DNA of 64,000 nucleotides from Burkholderia sp. Ax-1724 (GTDB lineage Bacteria; Pseudomonadota; Gammaproteobacteria; Burkholderiales; Burkholderiaceae). The stretch lies in assembly GCF_011752995.1 (NCBI RefSeq), contig NZ_VWWL01000007.1, positions 248,001 to 312,000 on the forward strand, read 5' to 3'. This document shows, in pieces, positions 47,798 to 58,176 of the stretch (position 1 is its first letter; each line of letters begins with the position of its first letter). The notes below the pieces were generated by a model that did no database searches, was not told where the DNA came from, and worked only from the letters and a program-made list of their open reading frames with translations. The translations under genes were made by a program, and so were the position numbers.

Positions 47798-48637
47798 TCA
47801 AACCTTATTTGCGATGCTCGACACGACGCCATGCGTCGGCGCACCGGGCCAGCCGGCGCGGGCGAACGAGTAGACGCTGTCCGCGCCGATGACCAGATGA
47901 TCGACCAGTTGCACGTCGATCAGCGCGAGCGCATCGCGCAGCGTGTGCGTCAGGCGGCAGTCGCTCGCACTCGGCTGCACGGCGCCGGACGGGTGATTAT
48001 GCGCGACGATGAGGCTCGCCGCATTGGCGTTCAGCGCCCGCCGCACGATCTCGCGCGGATACACGGCCATGCGCGTGAGCGAACCGTGCGCGCTTTCCTC
48101 GCAGTCGATCAGCCGATGCCGGGCGTCGAGAAAAAGCGACACGAATACTTCCTGCGGCCTCCCGCCGATCAGCAGGCGCAGGTAGTTCTCGACCGTTTCG
48201 GGCGAATTCATCAGCTCGCGCTTGCGCATCTTGTCGACCAGCGAGCGGCGCGCCATTTCCATGATCGCGAGCAATTGCGCCTTTTTTGCCGGTCCGATGC
48301 CGCGGATGCCGTCGAAATCCGTGTAGGTCGCGTCGAGCATCGCGCGCAGCGAGCCGAAGCGCCCGAGCAGCTGGCTCGCGACGCTGAACACGTCGTGGCC
48401 GGGCAGTCCCGAGCCGAGCACGAGCGCGATCATCTCGGTATCGGACAGTACGGTGGCGCCCTGCTTGATGAGCCGCTCGCGCGGCATGTCGTGCTTATGC
48501 CATTTGCCGCGCAAAAGCCGCGACCGGGCGCGCTTGCGCGGCGTTGCGCCCCCGGGGGCCGCGGCTGCTCGGGTTCGCGGCGCGGGCAGGGCCGTTGCCT
48601 CAGGTGTTTCGTCGATTGTGCTCGCGAAATCGGTCAT
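47798..48637 (-). CDS. radC: RadC family protein (JAB/MPN domain)
   Basis: A 279-residue protein with an N-terminal basic, Ala/Arg-rich tail (1-45), a helix-hairpin-helix ([15 protein letters not shown], about 111-125) and a JAMM-type metal domain with HNHPSG (213-218) and Asp226. The JAMM residues suggest a zinc-dependent hydrolase, but no activity is established. The old DNA-repair name is not supported by genetics in E. coli. The family is common near rpmB and coaBC. It is divergent from the FKBP gene. Confidence 0.93.
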   Translation of the reverse strand: MTDFASTIDETPEATALPAPRTRAAAAPGGATPRKRARSRLLRGKWHKHDMPRERLIKQGATVLSDTEMIALVLGSGLPGHDVFSVASQLLGRFGSLRAMLDATYTDFDGIRGIGPAKKAQLLAIMEMARRSLVDKMRKRELMNSPETVENYLRLLIGGRPQEVFVSLFLDARHRLIDCEESAHGSLTRMAVYPREIVRRALNANAASLIVAHNHPSGAVQPSASDCRLTHTLRDALALIDVQLVDHLVIGADSVYSFARAGWPGAPTHGVVSSIANKV

Positions 48638-48846
48638 ATATACAGTGTCCTCCGCTTCGGATTGACGGCGCCCACGGTGCGACGGCGCCGCTGGGGCCGA
48701 GCCGCTTCGCGCGCGACGGACTCAAGCCGGCGCTCGCTAGGTGGCTTACAATAGGCGCTTTGCGCACGGCACCCGACGGTTTGCCACACGCGTCGACTGC
48801 GCCCGCGGCGCACGCGTGCAGCGCGCTTCGACTGAGCGAGCATTGC

Positions 48847-49302
48847 ATGAGCATCATCGACATTTCCGAAGTGAAACCCGGTTCACACGTCACGCTGCAT
48901 TACCGGCTTTCCCTTGCCGATGGCGCCGAAGTCATCAACACGTTTAACGACAAGCCGGCCACGCTGCTGCTCGGCGCCGGTCAACTGGCGCCGCCGCTGG
49001 AAGATATTTTGCTAGGTTTGAAGGTGGGCCACCATTCGACCTTTCAGCTAACGCCGGGCCAGGCGTTCGGTCCGCGCAATCCGGAACTGATCCAGCGCGT
49101 GTCTCTCGCTACACTGCGGGAGAACAGCATGATCGGCGAGGATTTTTCGCCGGGTGATCTGATCGAATTCAATGCGCCGGGCGGCGGGCGCTATGCTGGC
49201 GTGCTCAAGGAAGTCGGCGAGACGTCGGCCCTGTTCGATTTCAATCACCCGCTTGCCGGCCAGGCGCTGGCGTTCGAAGTGAAAATCATCGGGATTCTGT
49301 AA
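48847..49302 (+). CDS. fkpB: FKBP-type peptidyl-prolyl cis-trans isomerase (SlpA-like)
   Basis: A 151-residue cytoplasmic prolyl isomerase and chaperone. The split FKBP fold is seen in [19 protein letters not shown] (about 16-34) and [35 protein letters not shown], with an insert-in-flap domain up to [22 protein letters not shown]. The family end-motif NHPLAGKxL is intact. The ATG at 48847 follows GAGCGAGC-like sequence; a longer frame is not protein-like. It is followed two bases later by ispH, the same order as in E. coli. Confidence 0.95.
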   Translation: MSIIDISEVKPGSHVTLHYRLSLADGAEVINTFNDKPATLLLGAGQLAPPLEDILLGLKVGHHSTFQLTPGQAFGPRNPELIQRVSLATLRENSMIGEDFSPGDLIEFNAPGGGRYAGVLKEVGETSALFDFNHPLAGQALAFEVKIIGIL

Positions 49303-49304
49303 AC

Positions 49305-50264
49305 ATGAGCATCACGGATACGACTCTTGCCGAAGCCGAGATCCTGCTGGCCCAGCCACGCGGATTCTGTGCCGGCGTCGACCGGGCGATCGAGATCGTC
49401 GAGCGGGCCATCAAGCTGTATGGCTCGCCGATCTACGTGCGTCACGAAATCGTCCATAACGCCTATGTGGTCGAAGATCTGCGCAAGAAGGGAGCGATCT
49501 TCATCGAGAGCCTGGACGAAGTGCCGGCCGGCAACACGGTGATCTTCAGCGCGCACGGCGTGTCGAAGGCCGTGCGCTCGGAGGCGGAGTCGCGCGGACT
49601 GCGGGTGTACGACGCCACCTGTCCGCTCGTGACCAAGGTGCATATCGAAGTCGCGAAGATGCGCCAGGACGGCTTCGACATCGTGATGATCGGCCACAAG
49701 GGCCACCCGGAAGTCGAGGGCACGATGGGCCAGGCGGCCGAGGGCATGCATCTCGTCGAAGATATCGAAGACGTGCAGGCGTTGCAGCTCGCCGATCCCG
49801 AGCGGATCGCGTTCGTCACGCAAACCACGCTGTCGGTCGACGACGCGGCGGAGATCATCGGTGCGCTGAAGGCCAAGTATCCGTCCATCCGTGAGCCGAA
49901 GAAGCAGGACATCTGCTACGCCACGCAGAATCGCCAGGACGCCGTGAAGTTCATGGCGCCGCAGTGCGACGTCGTGATCGTGGTCGGCAGCCCGAACAGT
50001 TCGAACTCGAACCGCCTGCGCGAGCTGGCCGAAAAGCTTGGCGTGCCGGCTTATATGGTCGATTCGCCCGATCAGATCGATCCGGTCTGGGTCGAGGGCA
50101 AGCGCCGCATCGGCGTGACGGCCGGCGCATCGGCCCCCGAGGTGCTGGCGCAAGCCGTCATTGCGCGCTTGCGCGAACTGGGCGTGCGCAACGTGCGCGC
50201 GCTCGAGGGCATCGAAGAGAACATCGCGTTCCCGCTGCCGCGCGGGCTCGGTCTGCCGACCTGA
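49305..50264 (+). CDS. ispH: 4-hydroxy-3-methylbut-2-enyl diphosphate reductase
   Basis: A 319-residue iron-sulfur enzyme that makes IPP and DMAPP in the last step of the MEP isoprenoid pathway. Cluster cysteines are in [17 protein letters not shown] (Cys22), [12 protein letters not shown] and [18 protein letters not shown]. The residues [14 protein letters not shown] and TTLSVDD are typical. The start is two bases after the fkpB stop, indicating one operon. A terminator follows. Confidence 0.97.
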   Translation: MSITDTTLAEAEILLAQPRGFCAGVDRAIEIVERAIKLYGSPIYVRHEIVHNAYVVEDLRKKGAIFIESLDEVPAGNTVIFSAHGVSKAVRSEAESRGLRVYDATCPLVTKVHIEVAKMRQDGFDIVMIGHKGHPEVEGTMGQAAEGMHLVEDIEDVQALQLADPERIAFVTQTTLSVDDAAEIIGALKAKYPSIREPKKQDICYATQNRQDAVKFMAPQCDVVIVVGSPNSSNSNRLRELAEKLGVPAYMVDSPDQIDPVWVEGKRRIGVTAGASAPEVLAQAVIARLRELGVRNVRALEGIEENIAFPLPRGLGLPT

Positions 50265-50310
50265 CAGCCGGCTCGATACCCGGCTCGACACCGGTTGGTT
50301 ATCCGCGTCG

Positions 50311-50342
50311 AAAAAAAGCGCACCCAAGGGTGCGCTTTTTTT
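50311..50342 (+). terminator. Terminator of fkpB-ispH
   Basis: Stem GCGCACCC / GGGTGCGC with a very short AA centre (the closing pair is likely open), flanked by seven A on the left and seven T on the right. It works best on the plus strand, about 50 bases after the ispH stop. Confidence 0.9.
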
Positions 50343-50765
50343 ATGGCCGCATCGCCGGCGAGTCTTTCAGAAAAGGTGCCAAATCGGAAGAATGGGTCCA
50401 TTTCCGTGGGTTTGCGCACAAATTATTTTGATTCGTGATCCGGTGTTTTATTGATTTCCGGAGCATGCGCCCCCGTTTAGACTGGCGCAAATCATGCCCC
50501 CCGTTTCACCGCGCACCCGATTAGTGCGTTCTACCTAATGAGCGCCAAAAGCTTATCCGTGCCGCGAATCCCGCCGCATCTGGCATTCAGGCCGAACCGG
50601 CTACAACACTTGATGCCAAAGGGCTCGACGGCGGTGCAACTGATGCATGAAAAAAGATCGCAACCAGGTTGCTCCCTTAAGTGCATTTTGTTCTCAAAAT
50701 ACGGTTGCAATGCAGGAAAACCCCACCGGTTCAACAATATTGCCAGCCATAAAATTGGAGTTACA
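50343..50765. other. Upstream region of the liv operon
   Basis: About 420 bases, less GC-rich than its surroundings, between the ispH terminator and the short ORF before livK. Open frames (for example one beginning near 50647 that runs into livK) lack good ribosome sites. The liv promoter should lie here; no confident -35/-10 pair was picked. Confidence 0.4.
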
Positions 50766-50789
50766 ATGCGCGCGTTCTCAAGGCCTTGA
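50766..50789 (+). CDS. Possible seven-residue leader peptide upstream of livK
   Basis: A short frame, MRAFSRP, starts at an ATG with GGAG five bases upstream and stops 43 bases before the livK ATG. Its last 12 bases, TCAAGGCCTTGA, form a perfect palindrome. It has no Leu, Ile or Val codons, so classical attenuation by branched-chain amino acids is not indicated. It may be a chance frame or a uORF that tunes livK translation. Confidence 0.3.
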   Translation: MRAFSRP

Positions 50790-50832
50790 GGTCCTGAACA
50801 GTGGATTTTGCAAGGCGCAGGAGACCTACTTG

Positions 50833-52035
50833 ATGCGAGTCAAATTTGCTTACGCCGTGTCTATCGCGGCCGCGGTTGCGATGCTGACCGCGTGCGGCAA
50901 GAAACAGGATGGCGAAGCGGGGGCGGGCGCATCGGCGGCTTCGGCTGCGGCGGTGGCTGCCGCGAGCGAAGCGACTATCGTGAAGATCGGTCATGCCGCG
51001 CCCTTGACGGGCGGCATCGCGCATCTGGGCAAGGACAATGAAAATGGGGCGCGCCTCGCGGTCGAGGAAATCAATGCGCAGGGTCTGACGATCGACGGTC
51101 AGAAGATCCAGCTGCAACTCGACGCGCAGGACGACGCGGCGGACCCGAAAACGGGCACCGCCGTCGCGCAGAAGCTGGTGGACGATCACGTGGTCGCGGT
51201 GGTCGGGCATCTGAACTCGGGGGTATCGATTCCAGCGTCGAAGATCTATAGCGACGCGAGCATCGTGCAGATCTCGCCGTCGTCGACCAATCCGGCGTAC
51301 ACGCAACAGGGGTTCAAGACCACCTATCGCGTGGTCGCCACCGACGCGCAGCAGGGGCCGGCGCTCGCCAATTACGCCACGAAGGCGCTGGGCGCCAGAC
51401 GCATCGCGGTAGTGGACGATGCGACCGCCTACGGCAAGGGTCTCGCGGACGAATTCGCGAAGGCGGCCGAAGCGGCCGGAGCGAAGATCGTCGCGCGGGA
51501 GGCGACGAACGACAAGGCCACGGATTTCCGGGCCATCCTCACGAAGATCAAGAGTGTTCGGCCGGACGCCATCATGTTCGGCGGCATGGACGCGACGGGC
51601 GGGCCGTTTGTGAAGCAGGCGGCCGCGCTCGGTATCAGGGCAAAAATCCTTGGCGGCGACGGTGTGTGTACCGACAAGGTAGGTGAGCTGGCGGGAACCG
51701 CCGTGCAAAACCTGGTCTGCTCGGAGGCGGGACTCGCGCTTTCGAAGATGGACAAGGGAGCGGACTTCGAAAAGAAGTACGAGGAGCGCTTCCACACACC
51801 GGTGCAGATTTACGCGCCGTTCACGTATGACGCTGTGTACGTGATCGTCGATGCAATGAAGCGCGCTAATTCGATCGAGGCGCCCAAGGTGCTGGCCGCG
51901 ATGCCTTCGACCGATTACAACGGGGTAATCGGCCACATCGCGTTCGACGACAAGGGTGATTTGAAAGAAGGCGCCATTACGCTTTACGACTTCAAGGACG
52001 GCAAGAAAGCGGTTCTCGACGTCGTCAAGATGTGA
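50833..52035 (+). CDS. livK: Branched-chain amino acid ABC transporter substrate-binding lipoprotein
   Basis: A 400-residue periplasmic binding protein for leucine, isoleucine, valine or related amino acids. The N terminus is a lipoprotein signal with lipobox LTAC (Cys21), followed by a Gly/Ala linker (GEAGAGASAASAAAVAAASE). The Leu/Ile/Val-binding fold starts at about residue 48 (IVKIGHAAPLTGGIAHLGKDNENGARLAVEEIN) and contains VAVVGHLNSGVSIPASKIY and ISPSSTNPAYTQQGF. I chose the ATG at 50833, with AGGAG about ten bases upstream. It is the first gene of livKHMGF and is separated from livH by a hairpin. Confidence 0.94.
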   Translation: MRVKFAYAVSIAAAVAMLTACGKKQDGEAGAGASAASAAAVAAASEATIVKIGHAAPLTGGIAHLGKDNENGARLAVEEINAQGLTIDGQKIQLQLDAQDDAADPKTGTAVAQKLVDDHVVAVVGHLNSGVSIPASKIYSDASIVQISPSSTNPAYTQQGFKTTYRVVATDAQQGPALANYATKALGARRIAVVDDATAYGKGLADEFAKAAEAAGAKIVAREATNDKATDFRAILTKIKSVRPDAIMFGGMDATGGPFVKQAAALGIRAKILGGDGVCTDKVGELAGTAVQNLVCSEAGLALSKMDKGADFEKKYEERFHTPVQIYAPFTYDAVYVIVDAMKRANSIEAPKVLAAMPSTDYNGVIGHIAFDDKGDLKEGAITLYDFKDGKKAVLDVVKM

Positions 52036-52054
52036 TGACGGGAAGTATGGCCTG

Positions 52055-52088
52055 ACGGCACCGAACCCATCCAACGGTGCCGTTTTTG
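52055..52088 (+). terminator. Intercistronic hairpin after livK
   Basis: Stem ACGGCACCG / CGGTGCCGT with an 11-base loop, followed by five T. It lies 20 bases after livK and about 175 bases before livH. Partial termination here would give more binding protein than membrane and ATPase subunits. Confidence 0.75.
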
Positions 52089-52263
52089 CATCCGCCCAAG
52101 GCGAGCCCGCGACCGCATCCCGGCCGCACGGCAAACCGGCAGCGGATAACCCTTACCGGTCTTTTATATCAGTACCCGCAGTGCGGTTGAGATTCCGTGA
52201 CGCATCATCGCCCACCGGCAGATGAAAAACGCGAATCCAGCCGCACGGGCTAAGGAGCATTAA

Positions 52264-53214
52264 ATGGATATCTTCATCCAGCAGATCCTCAATGGACTGG
52301 TGCTTGGCAGTGTCTACGCCATCATCGCACTGGGCTATACGATGGTTTACGGCATTCTGGGCATCATCAACTTCGCTCACGGCGACGTGTTGATGGTAGG
52401 CGCGATGGTCGCGCTCTCCGCCATAGGCGTGCTGCAGAACCACTTCCCCGGCCTCGGCAACGTGCCGACGCTCATCATCGCGTTGATCATCGCGGCGGCG
52501 GTCTGCGCCGTGGTCGGCTACACGATCGAGCGCGTGGCCTACCGGCCGTTGCGGCGCGCGCCGCGTCTCGCGCCGCTGATCACCGCGATCGGCGTGTCGA
52601 TCCTCCTGCAGACGCTCGCGATGATGATCTGGTCGCGCAACCCGCTGCCGTTCCCGCAGCTGCTGCCCACCGATCCGATCAACGTGATCAAGGCCACCGA
52701 CACGACGCCCGGCGCCGTGATCTCGATGACCGAAATCGTCATCATCGTGGTGGCGTTCCTCGTGATGGGCGGCCTGCTGCTGCTCGTGCACAAGACCAAG
52801 CTCGGCCGCGCGATGCGCGCGATCGCCGAGAACCCGGGCGTCGCGAGCCTGATGGGCGTGAACCCGAACTTCGTGATTTCGGCCACCTTCATGATCGGCT
52901 CGGCGTTGGCGGCTCTCGCCGGCGTGATGATCGCGTCCGAATACGGCAATGCACACTTCTACATGGGCTTCATCCCCGGCCTGAAGGCCTTTACCGCGGC
53001 GGTGCTCGGCGGGATCGGCAATCTCGGCGGCGCGATGGTCGGCGGCGTGCTGCTCGGTCTGATCGAGCAACTGGGCGCCGGCTATATCGGCAATCTCACG
53101 GGCGGCGTGTTCGGCAGCAACTACCAGGACGTGTTCGCGTTCATCGTGCTGATCGTCGTGCTGGTGTTCCGTCCGTCGGGCCTGCTCGGCGAACGCGTTG
53201 CGGATCGCGCCTGA
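52264..53214 (+). CDS. livH: Branched-chain amino acid ABC transporter permease LivH
   Basis: A 316-residue inner-membrane permease with about eight helices. Family blocks are QQILNGLVLGSVYAIIALGYTMVYGILGIINFAHGDVLMVGAM (about 5-47), KLGRAMRAIAENPGVASLMGVNPNFV (the ATPase-coupling region near residue 180-205) and FTAAVLGGIGNLGGAMVGGVLLGLIEQLGAGYIG. AAGGAG precedes the ATG. livM follows after 26 bases with its own Shine-Dalgarno site. Confidence 0.96.
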   Translation: MDIFIQQILNGLVLGSVYAIIALGYTMVYGILGIINFAHGDVLMVGAMVALSAIGVLQNHFPGLGNVPTLIIALIIAAAVCAVVGYTIERVAYRPLRRAPRLAPLITAIGVSILLQTLAMMIWSRNPLPFPQLLPTDPINVIKATDTTPGAVISMTEIVIIVVAFLVMGGLLLLVHKTKLGRAMRAIAENPGVASLMGVNPNFVISATFMIGSALAALAGVMIASEYGNAHFYMGFIPGLKAFTAAVLGGIGNLGGAMVGGVLLGLIEQLGAGYIGNLTGGVFGSNYQDVFAFIVLIVVLVFRPSGLLGERVADRA

Positions 53215-53240
53215 TCCCGGGCCATAAGGAGTAAACGAAC

Positions 53241-54410
53241 ATGACCTCAATTCAACCGATCGAGCCGTCGACGACGCTGATCCCCGAAAAGAACCTGACG
53301 AAGACGCTGGCGATCGGCGTCGTTACGGCCATCCTCGTGATCGCGGCACCGATGATTATCGGCGCGGCGGGCGGCAACTACTGGGTCCGCGTGCTCGACT
53401 TCGCGATGCTGTACGTGATGCTCGCGCTCGGCCTCAACGTGGTGGTCGGCTTCGCCGGCCTGCTGGACCTCGGCTACATCGCGTTCTACGCGATCGGCGC
53501 CTACACGGCCGCGCTGCTGAGCTCGCCGCACCTCTCCACGCAATTCGACTGGATCGCACATCTGGCGCCGAACGGCATTCACATGCCGATCTGGATCATC
53601 GTGCCGATCGCGATGGCGCTCGCTGCCGTGTTCGGGATTCTGCTCGGCGCACCGACGCTGCGTCTGCGTGGCGACTACCTCGCGATCGTGACCCTCGGCT
53701 TCGGGGAGATCGTGCGGATCTTCATGAACAACCTCGACCGTCCGGTGAACATCACCAACGGCCCGAAGGGGATCACCGGTATCGATCCGGTGCAGGTCGG
53801 CGGCTTCAGTCTCTCGCAGTCGCATTCGCTGTTCGGCGTGCAGTTCCCGTCCGTGTATCTGTACTACTACCTGTTCGTGCTGTGCGCGCTGTTCGTGATC
53901 TGGGTCTGTACGCGTTTGCAGCATTCGCGTATCGGCCGTGCATGGGCCGCGATCCGCGAAGACGAAATCGCCGCCAAGGCAATGGGCATCAACACCCGCA
54001 ACGTGAAGCTGCTCGCGTTCGCGATGGGCGCATCGTTCGGCGGCCTGTCGGGCGCGATGTTCGGTGCGTTCCAGGGCTTCGTGTCGCCGGAATCGTTCAC
54101 GTTCTGGGAATCGGTCGTGGTGCTCGCCTGCGTGGTGCTCGGCGGCATGGGCCATATTCCCGGCGTGATTCTCGGCGCGGTGCTGCTCGCGGTGTTCCCC
54201 GAGTTCCTGCGCTCGACGATGGGCCCGCTGCAGAACATGATCTTCGGCCATGAAATCGTCGATACCGAAGTGATCCGTCAGTTGCTGTACGGTCTCGCGA
54301 TGGTCGTCATCATGCTGTATCGCTCGGAAGGCCTGTGGCCCGCGCCGAAACACGAAGACAGGATTGCGAAGCTGGCGAAGCGCAACGGCAAGAAGCCGGT
54401 GCGCGTATAA
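53241..54410 (+). CDS. livM: Branched-chain amino acid ABC transporter permease LivM
   Basis: A 389-residue inner-membrane permease pairing with LivH. Typical blocks are MLYVMLALGLNVVVGFAGLLDLGYIAFYAIGAYTAALL (about 55-92), LRLRGDYLAIVTLGFGEIVRI, SRIGRAWAAIREDEIAAKAMGINTRNVKLLAFAMGA (coupling loop) and ESVVVLACVVLGGMGHIPGVILGAVLL. The basic C terminus (KLAKRNGKKPVRV) is cytoplasmic. AAGGAG lies upstream of the ATG. Confidence 0.96.
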   Translation: MTSIQPIEPSTTLIPEKNLTKTLAIGVVTAILVIAAPMIIGAAGGNYWVRVLDFAMLYVMLALGLNVVVGFAGLLDLGYIAFYAIGAYTAALLSSPHLSTQFDWIAHLAPNGIHMPIWIIVPIAMALAAVFGILLGAPTLRLRGDYLAIVTLGFGEIVRIFMNNLDRPVNITNGPKGITGIDPVQVGGFSLSQSHSLFGVQFPSVYLYYYLFVLCALFVIWVCTRLQHSRIGRAWAAIREDEIAAKAMGINTRNVKLLAFAMGASFGGLSGAMFGAFQGFVSPESFTFWESVVVLACVVLGGMGHIPGVILGAVLLAVFPEFLRSTMGPLQNMIFGHEIVDTEVIRQLLYGLAMVVIMLYRSEGLWPAPKHEDRIAKLAKRNGKKPVRV

Positions 54411-54431
54411 GGCCGCGGTGGAGAAAAAGAC

Positions 54432-55222
54432 ATGAGCGATAACGTAAGCAACAACGCGCCGATCCGTCTGTCGGTGAAGGGCGTCAACAAGCGCTTCGGC
54501 GGCCTGCAGGCGCTTTCCGAGGTCGGCCTGCAGATTCGCGCGGGCGAGATCTACGGGCTGATCGGCCCGAACGGCGCCGGCAAGACGACTTTCTTCAACG
54601 TGATCACGGGCCTCTACACGCCGGATTCGGGCGAGTTCAAGCTCGACGGCGAAGCGTACACGCCGACCGCGGTCTATCAGGTCGCGAAGGCGGGCATCGC
54701 GCGCACGTTCCAGAACATCCGTCTGTTCGGCGGCATGACCGCGCTCGAGAACGTGATGGTCGGCCGTCATGTGCGCACCAAACACGGCCTGCTCGGCGCA
54801 GTGTTCCAGACGCCGGGCGAGCGCAAGGAAGAGCGCGAGATCAAGGAGCGCGCGATCGAACTGCTCGACTATGTCGGCATTGCGCAGTACGCGGACTACA
54901 CCTCGCGCAATCTGTCGTACGGCCACCAGCGCCGCCTCGAAATCGCGCGCGCGCTGGCGACCGATCCGAAGCTGCTCGCGCTCGACGAACCGGCGGCCGG
55001 CATGAACGCGACCGAAAAGGTCGAACTCACGAAGCTGCTCGACAAGATTCGCGCGGACGGCCGGACGATCCTGCTGATCGAGCACGACGTGAAGCTCGTG
55101 ATGGGTCTGTGCAACCAGATGACCGTGCTCGACTACGGCAAGGTAATCGCACAAGGTCTGCCGCAGGACGTGCAGAAGGATGCGAAGGTGATCGAAGCTT
55201 ATCTGGGTGCGGGAGTCCACTG

Positions 55223-55223
<1 letters not shown>
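54432..55223 (+). CDS. livG: Branched-chain amino acid ABC transporter ATP-binding protein LivG
   Basis: A 263-residue cytoplasmic ATPase. Walker A is GLIGPNGAGKTTFFNVI (about 42-58), the signature is NLSYGHQRRLEIARAL, and Walker B is KLLALDEPAAGMNATE. The insert GMTALENVMVGRHVRTKHGLLGAVFQTPGERKEEREIKERA is characteristic of LivG. Its stop codon overlaps the livF start (TGATG), giving coupled synthesis of the two ATPases. Confidence 0.97.
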
Positions 55224-55945
<722 letters not shown>

Positions 55946-56002
55946 GCGGGTAAAGACGCCGGGTTCCACAACCCGGCGGCGTCGCCGATTACGGCGATAA
56001 AG

Positions 56003-56042
56003 AAAAGGCCGCATGCGTTGTCGATCGCATGCGGCCTTTTTC
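56003..56042 (+). terminator. Terminator of the liv operon
   Basis: A 15-base stem, AAAAGGCCGCATGCG / CGCATGCGGCCTTTT, with an eight-base loop and a T-run. It lies about 60 bases after livF. The A-run on the left would also allow function on the minus strand for the convergent GNAT gene. Confidence 0.95.
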
Positions 56043-56082
56043 GTTCAGGCGCGAAGAGGACGCCGCGCCCGGCGCGACACGT

Positions 56083-56553
56083 TCAACCGGCCGGCGCCGC
56101 GTCCGCGAATTTGCCGAGCCGCTTGCCCAGGCTGATTACCGCATCGGCGCGATAACCGAGCGCGTCGTAAAAGGCGCGCACGTCGGCTTTCGCGGACAGC
56201 ACCTGTAGATTCAGCTTCGGACAGCCAAGCTTCGTCAACGCGCTTTCGACGTGCGCGACGAGCCGCGTGCCGATGCCGTGACGTCGCAGCGATGCGTCGA
56301 CCGCGAGCGAATACAGCCAGCCGCGGTGTCCGTCATAACCGCCCATCACGGTGCCGACGATGCGCGCATCGAGCACCGCGACGAAGAACAGTTCCGGCTG
56401 CGTCGCGAGCTTGTTCTCGATCGACAGATACGGATTGCGCTGCGGCCTCGTCACGTCCCGGTACTCGGGAAACGCTTCCTGCCACAGCGCGACGACCGCC
56501 TCGGTATCGCTCGTGTCGAAGCAGCGGATCGATAGCGTCGTGTGCGTCGTCAT
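56083..56553 (-). CDS. GNAT family N-acetyltransferase (YpeA-like)
   Basis: A 156-residue cytoplasmic acetyltransferase using acetyl-CoA. The fold is visible as IRCFDTSDTEAVVALWQEAFPEY (about 9-31), FVAVLDARIVGTVMGGYDGHRGWLYSLAVDASLRRHGIGTRLVAHVESAL, and the cofactor loop RRHGIGTRL (motif A). The following KLNLQVLSAKADVRAFYDALGY matches YpeA/RimI-like proteins. The acceptor is unknown. It is 18 bases after argD on the same strand, so it is probably co-transcribed; a link to arginine metabolism is only contextual. Confidence 0.9.
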   Translation of the reverse strand: MTTHTTLSIRCFDTSDTEAVVALWQEAFPEYRDVTRPQRNPYLSIENKLATQPELFFVAVLDARIVGTVMGGYDGHRGWLYSLAVDASLRRHGIGTRLVAHVESALTKLGCPKLNLQVLSAKADVRAFYDALGYRADAVISLGKRLGKFADAAPAG

Positions 56554-56571
56554 CGGTGCGGTTCGCGTGGA

Positions 56572-57756
56572 TTACAGCGAGTCGAGAACCGAGCGCAGCA
56601 TCGCCAGCATCTGGTCGATCTCCTCGGCCGTCACGTTCAGTGCCGGCATGAAGCGCAGCAGGTTCGGGCGCGCCGCGTTGAGCAGCACGCCGTCGGGCTG
56701 CATCTCGCGCGCCTTCTCGACGATCTGGTTGCCGATGTCCTTGCCGAGCAGCAGCGCGCGCAGCAGACCCTCGCCGCGCTCGCCGAGGAAGCCGCGCTCC
56801 TCGGACAGTTCGAGCAGCTTCGTGCGCAGATATTCGCCGCGCGCGCGCACGCCTTCGAGGAAGCCCGGCGCCGTCAGTTGCGAGATCACCGAGTAGCCGA
56901 CCGCGGTCATCAGCGGATTGCCGTTGTAGGTGCCGCCCTGGTCGCCTGCTTCGAACACGGCGACGTCCGCCTTCGAGAGCAGCGCCGCGAGCGGCACGCC
57001 GCCGCCGATGCCCTTGCCGAGCGTCATGATGTCCGGCTCGACGCCCGACAGTTGATGCGCGAACAGCGTGCCCGCGCGGCCGCAGCCGCTTTGCACTTCA
57101 TCGACGATCAGCAGCAGGTTGTGCTTTTTCGTCAGCTCGCGCAGTTGCTGCATGAATTCGCGCGTGGCCGGAATCACGCCGCCTTCGCCTTGAATCGGTT
57201 CGAGCATCACGGCGACGGTCTTCGCGTTGATGAGCTTTTCCACCGAGGCGATGTCGTTGAGGTCCGCCTTCGGGAAGCCCGGCACCTGCGGGGCGTAGAT
57301 CGTGTCCCAGCCCGGCTTGCCGCTTGCCGACATCGTCGCGATGGTGCGGCCGTGGAAGCCGTGATCGAACGTGATGATCTCGAACGCGCCGTCCTTGTGC
57401 TTCTTGCCCCACTTGCGCGCGAGCTTGATCGCGCCTTCGTTCGCCTCGGCGCCGCTGTTCGCGAAGAACACCTTGTCGAAGCAGCTGTGTTGCGTGAGCA
57501 GAGCCGCGAGCTTCGCCATCGGCTCGTTGTAGAACGCCGGCGACGGGTTGATCAGCAGTTTGGCCTGGTGGTTCAGCGCTTCGATCATGCCGTCGTTGCA
57601 GTGGCCGAGACAGTTGACCGCCCAGCCCTGAATGAAATCCAGATAGCGCTTGCCGTTGTTGTCGTAAATCCACGAGCCCTTGCCGTGCGTGAACACGACG
57701 TCGGGCCGGTTCGTGATGTACATCAGCGAATCGATCGGGTACTCATTGAAATTCAT
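56572..57756 (-). CDS. argD: Acetylornithine aminotransferase-type class III transaminase
   Basis: A 394-residue PLP enzyme, most likely N-acetylornithine aminotransferase of arginine synthesis. The cofactor lysine is Lys248 in [17 protein letters not shown], the Asp of [16 protein letters not shown] binds the pyridine, and [18 protein letters not shown] (100-117) and [17 protein letters not shown] are family blocks. Related enzymes act on succinylornithine or GABA, so specificity is inferred. The ATG at 57756 gives the normal N terminus [22 protein letters not shown]; the upstream extension is not protein-like. Confidence 0.92.
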   Translation of the reverse strand: MNFNEYPIDSLMYITNRPDVVFTHGKGSWIYDNNGKRYLDFIQGWAVNCLGHCNDGMIEALNHQAKLLINPSPAFYNEPMAKLAALLTQHSCFDKVFFANSGAEANEGAIKLARKWGKKHKDGAFEIITFDHGFHGRTIATMSASGKPGWDTIYAPQVPGFPKADLNDIASVEKLINAKTVAVMLEPIQGEGGVIPATREFMQQLRELTKKHNLLLIVDEVQSGCGRAGTLFAHQLSGVEPDIMTLGKGIGGGVPLAALLSKADVAVFEAGDQGGTYNGNPLMTAVGYSVISQLTAPGFLEGVRARGEYLRTKLLELSEERGFLGERGEGLLRALLLGKDIGNQIVEKAREMQPDGVLLNAARPNLLRFMPALNVTAEEIDQMLAMLRSVLDSL

Positions 57757-58176
57757 AACGGCAGGCTCCAGGCAAAGGGTAAAAAAGCACGGTGAATCGA
57801 TATGACGGGTCGGCCGGTGCAAAAAAAGCGCGGCTGGAAAAACAGAAAAGCCACGGCATGCCGTGGCTTTCATGATTCGAACTGCTTGCGCCCAGTGTCG
57901 TGTGCGGCGCGAATCCGTGACGAAGCCAGCGGCGTCCCTAAGGAAGCGGCGAGCGGCGACGTCGGAGTTCGGACTGGATGCGGTTCATGCGCGAAAGAAT
58001 ACGATAAGAAAAGCGCCGGTGTAAACCATGAATTTGCATGACATCGCAACGAGGCGGATTTTTGAGTCTCTGCCTTGATGCTGACATGTTCCGCGCGCTG
58101 GGTTCACGCTGGACCCGCGTTGAACCCGCGCTGCGCCGCGCGGACTCAACGCGCCATGAACACGCCGTGCGCCGGA
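57757..58176. other. Intergenic region upstream of argD with a perfect palindrome
   Basis: About 420 bases. It contains a perfect 24-base palindrome at 57847-57870 (centre GCATGC, arms starting AAAGCCACGG), with T-rich sequence after it on the minus strand. This is probably the terminator of the reductase gene, though it is 300 bases after that stop. It could also lie in the argD leader. Nothing else is recognised. Confidence 0.6.
57847..57870 (-). terminator. Palindromic terminator upstream of argD
   Basis: Perfect inverted repeat GCCACGGCATGCCGTGGC with flanking A/T runs; on the minus strand it is followed by TTTTCTGTTTTT. It lies 91 bases upstream of the argD start and about 306 bases downstream of the reductase stop. 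Confidence 0.75.
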
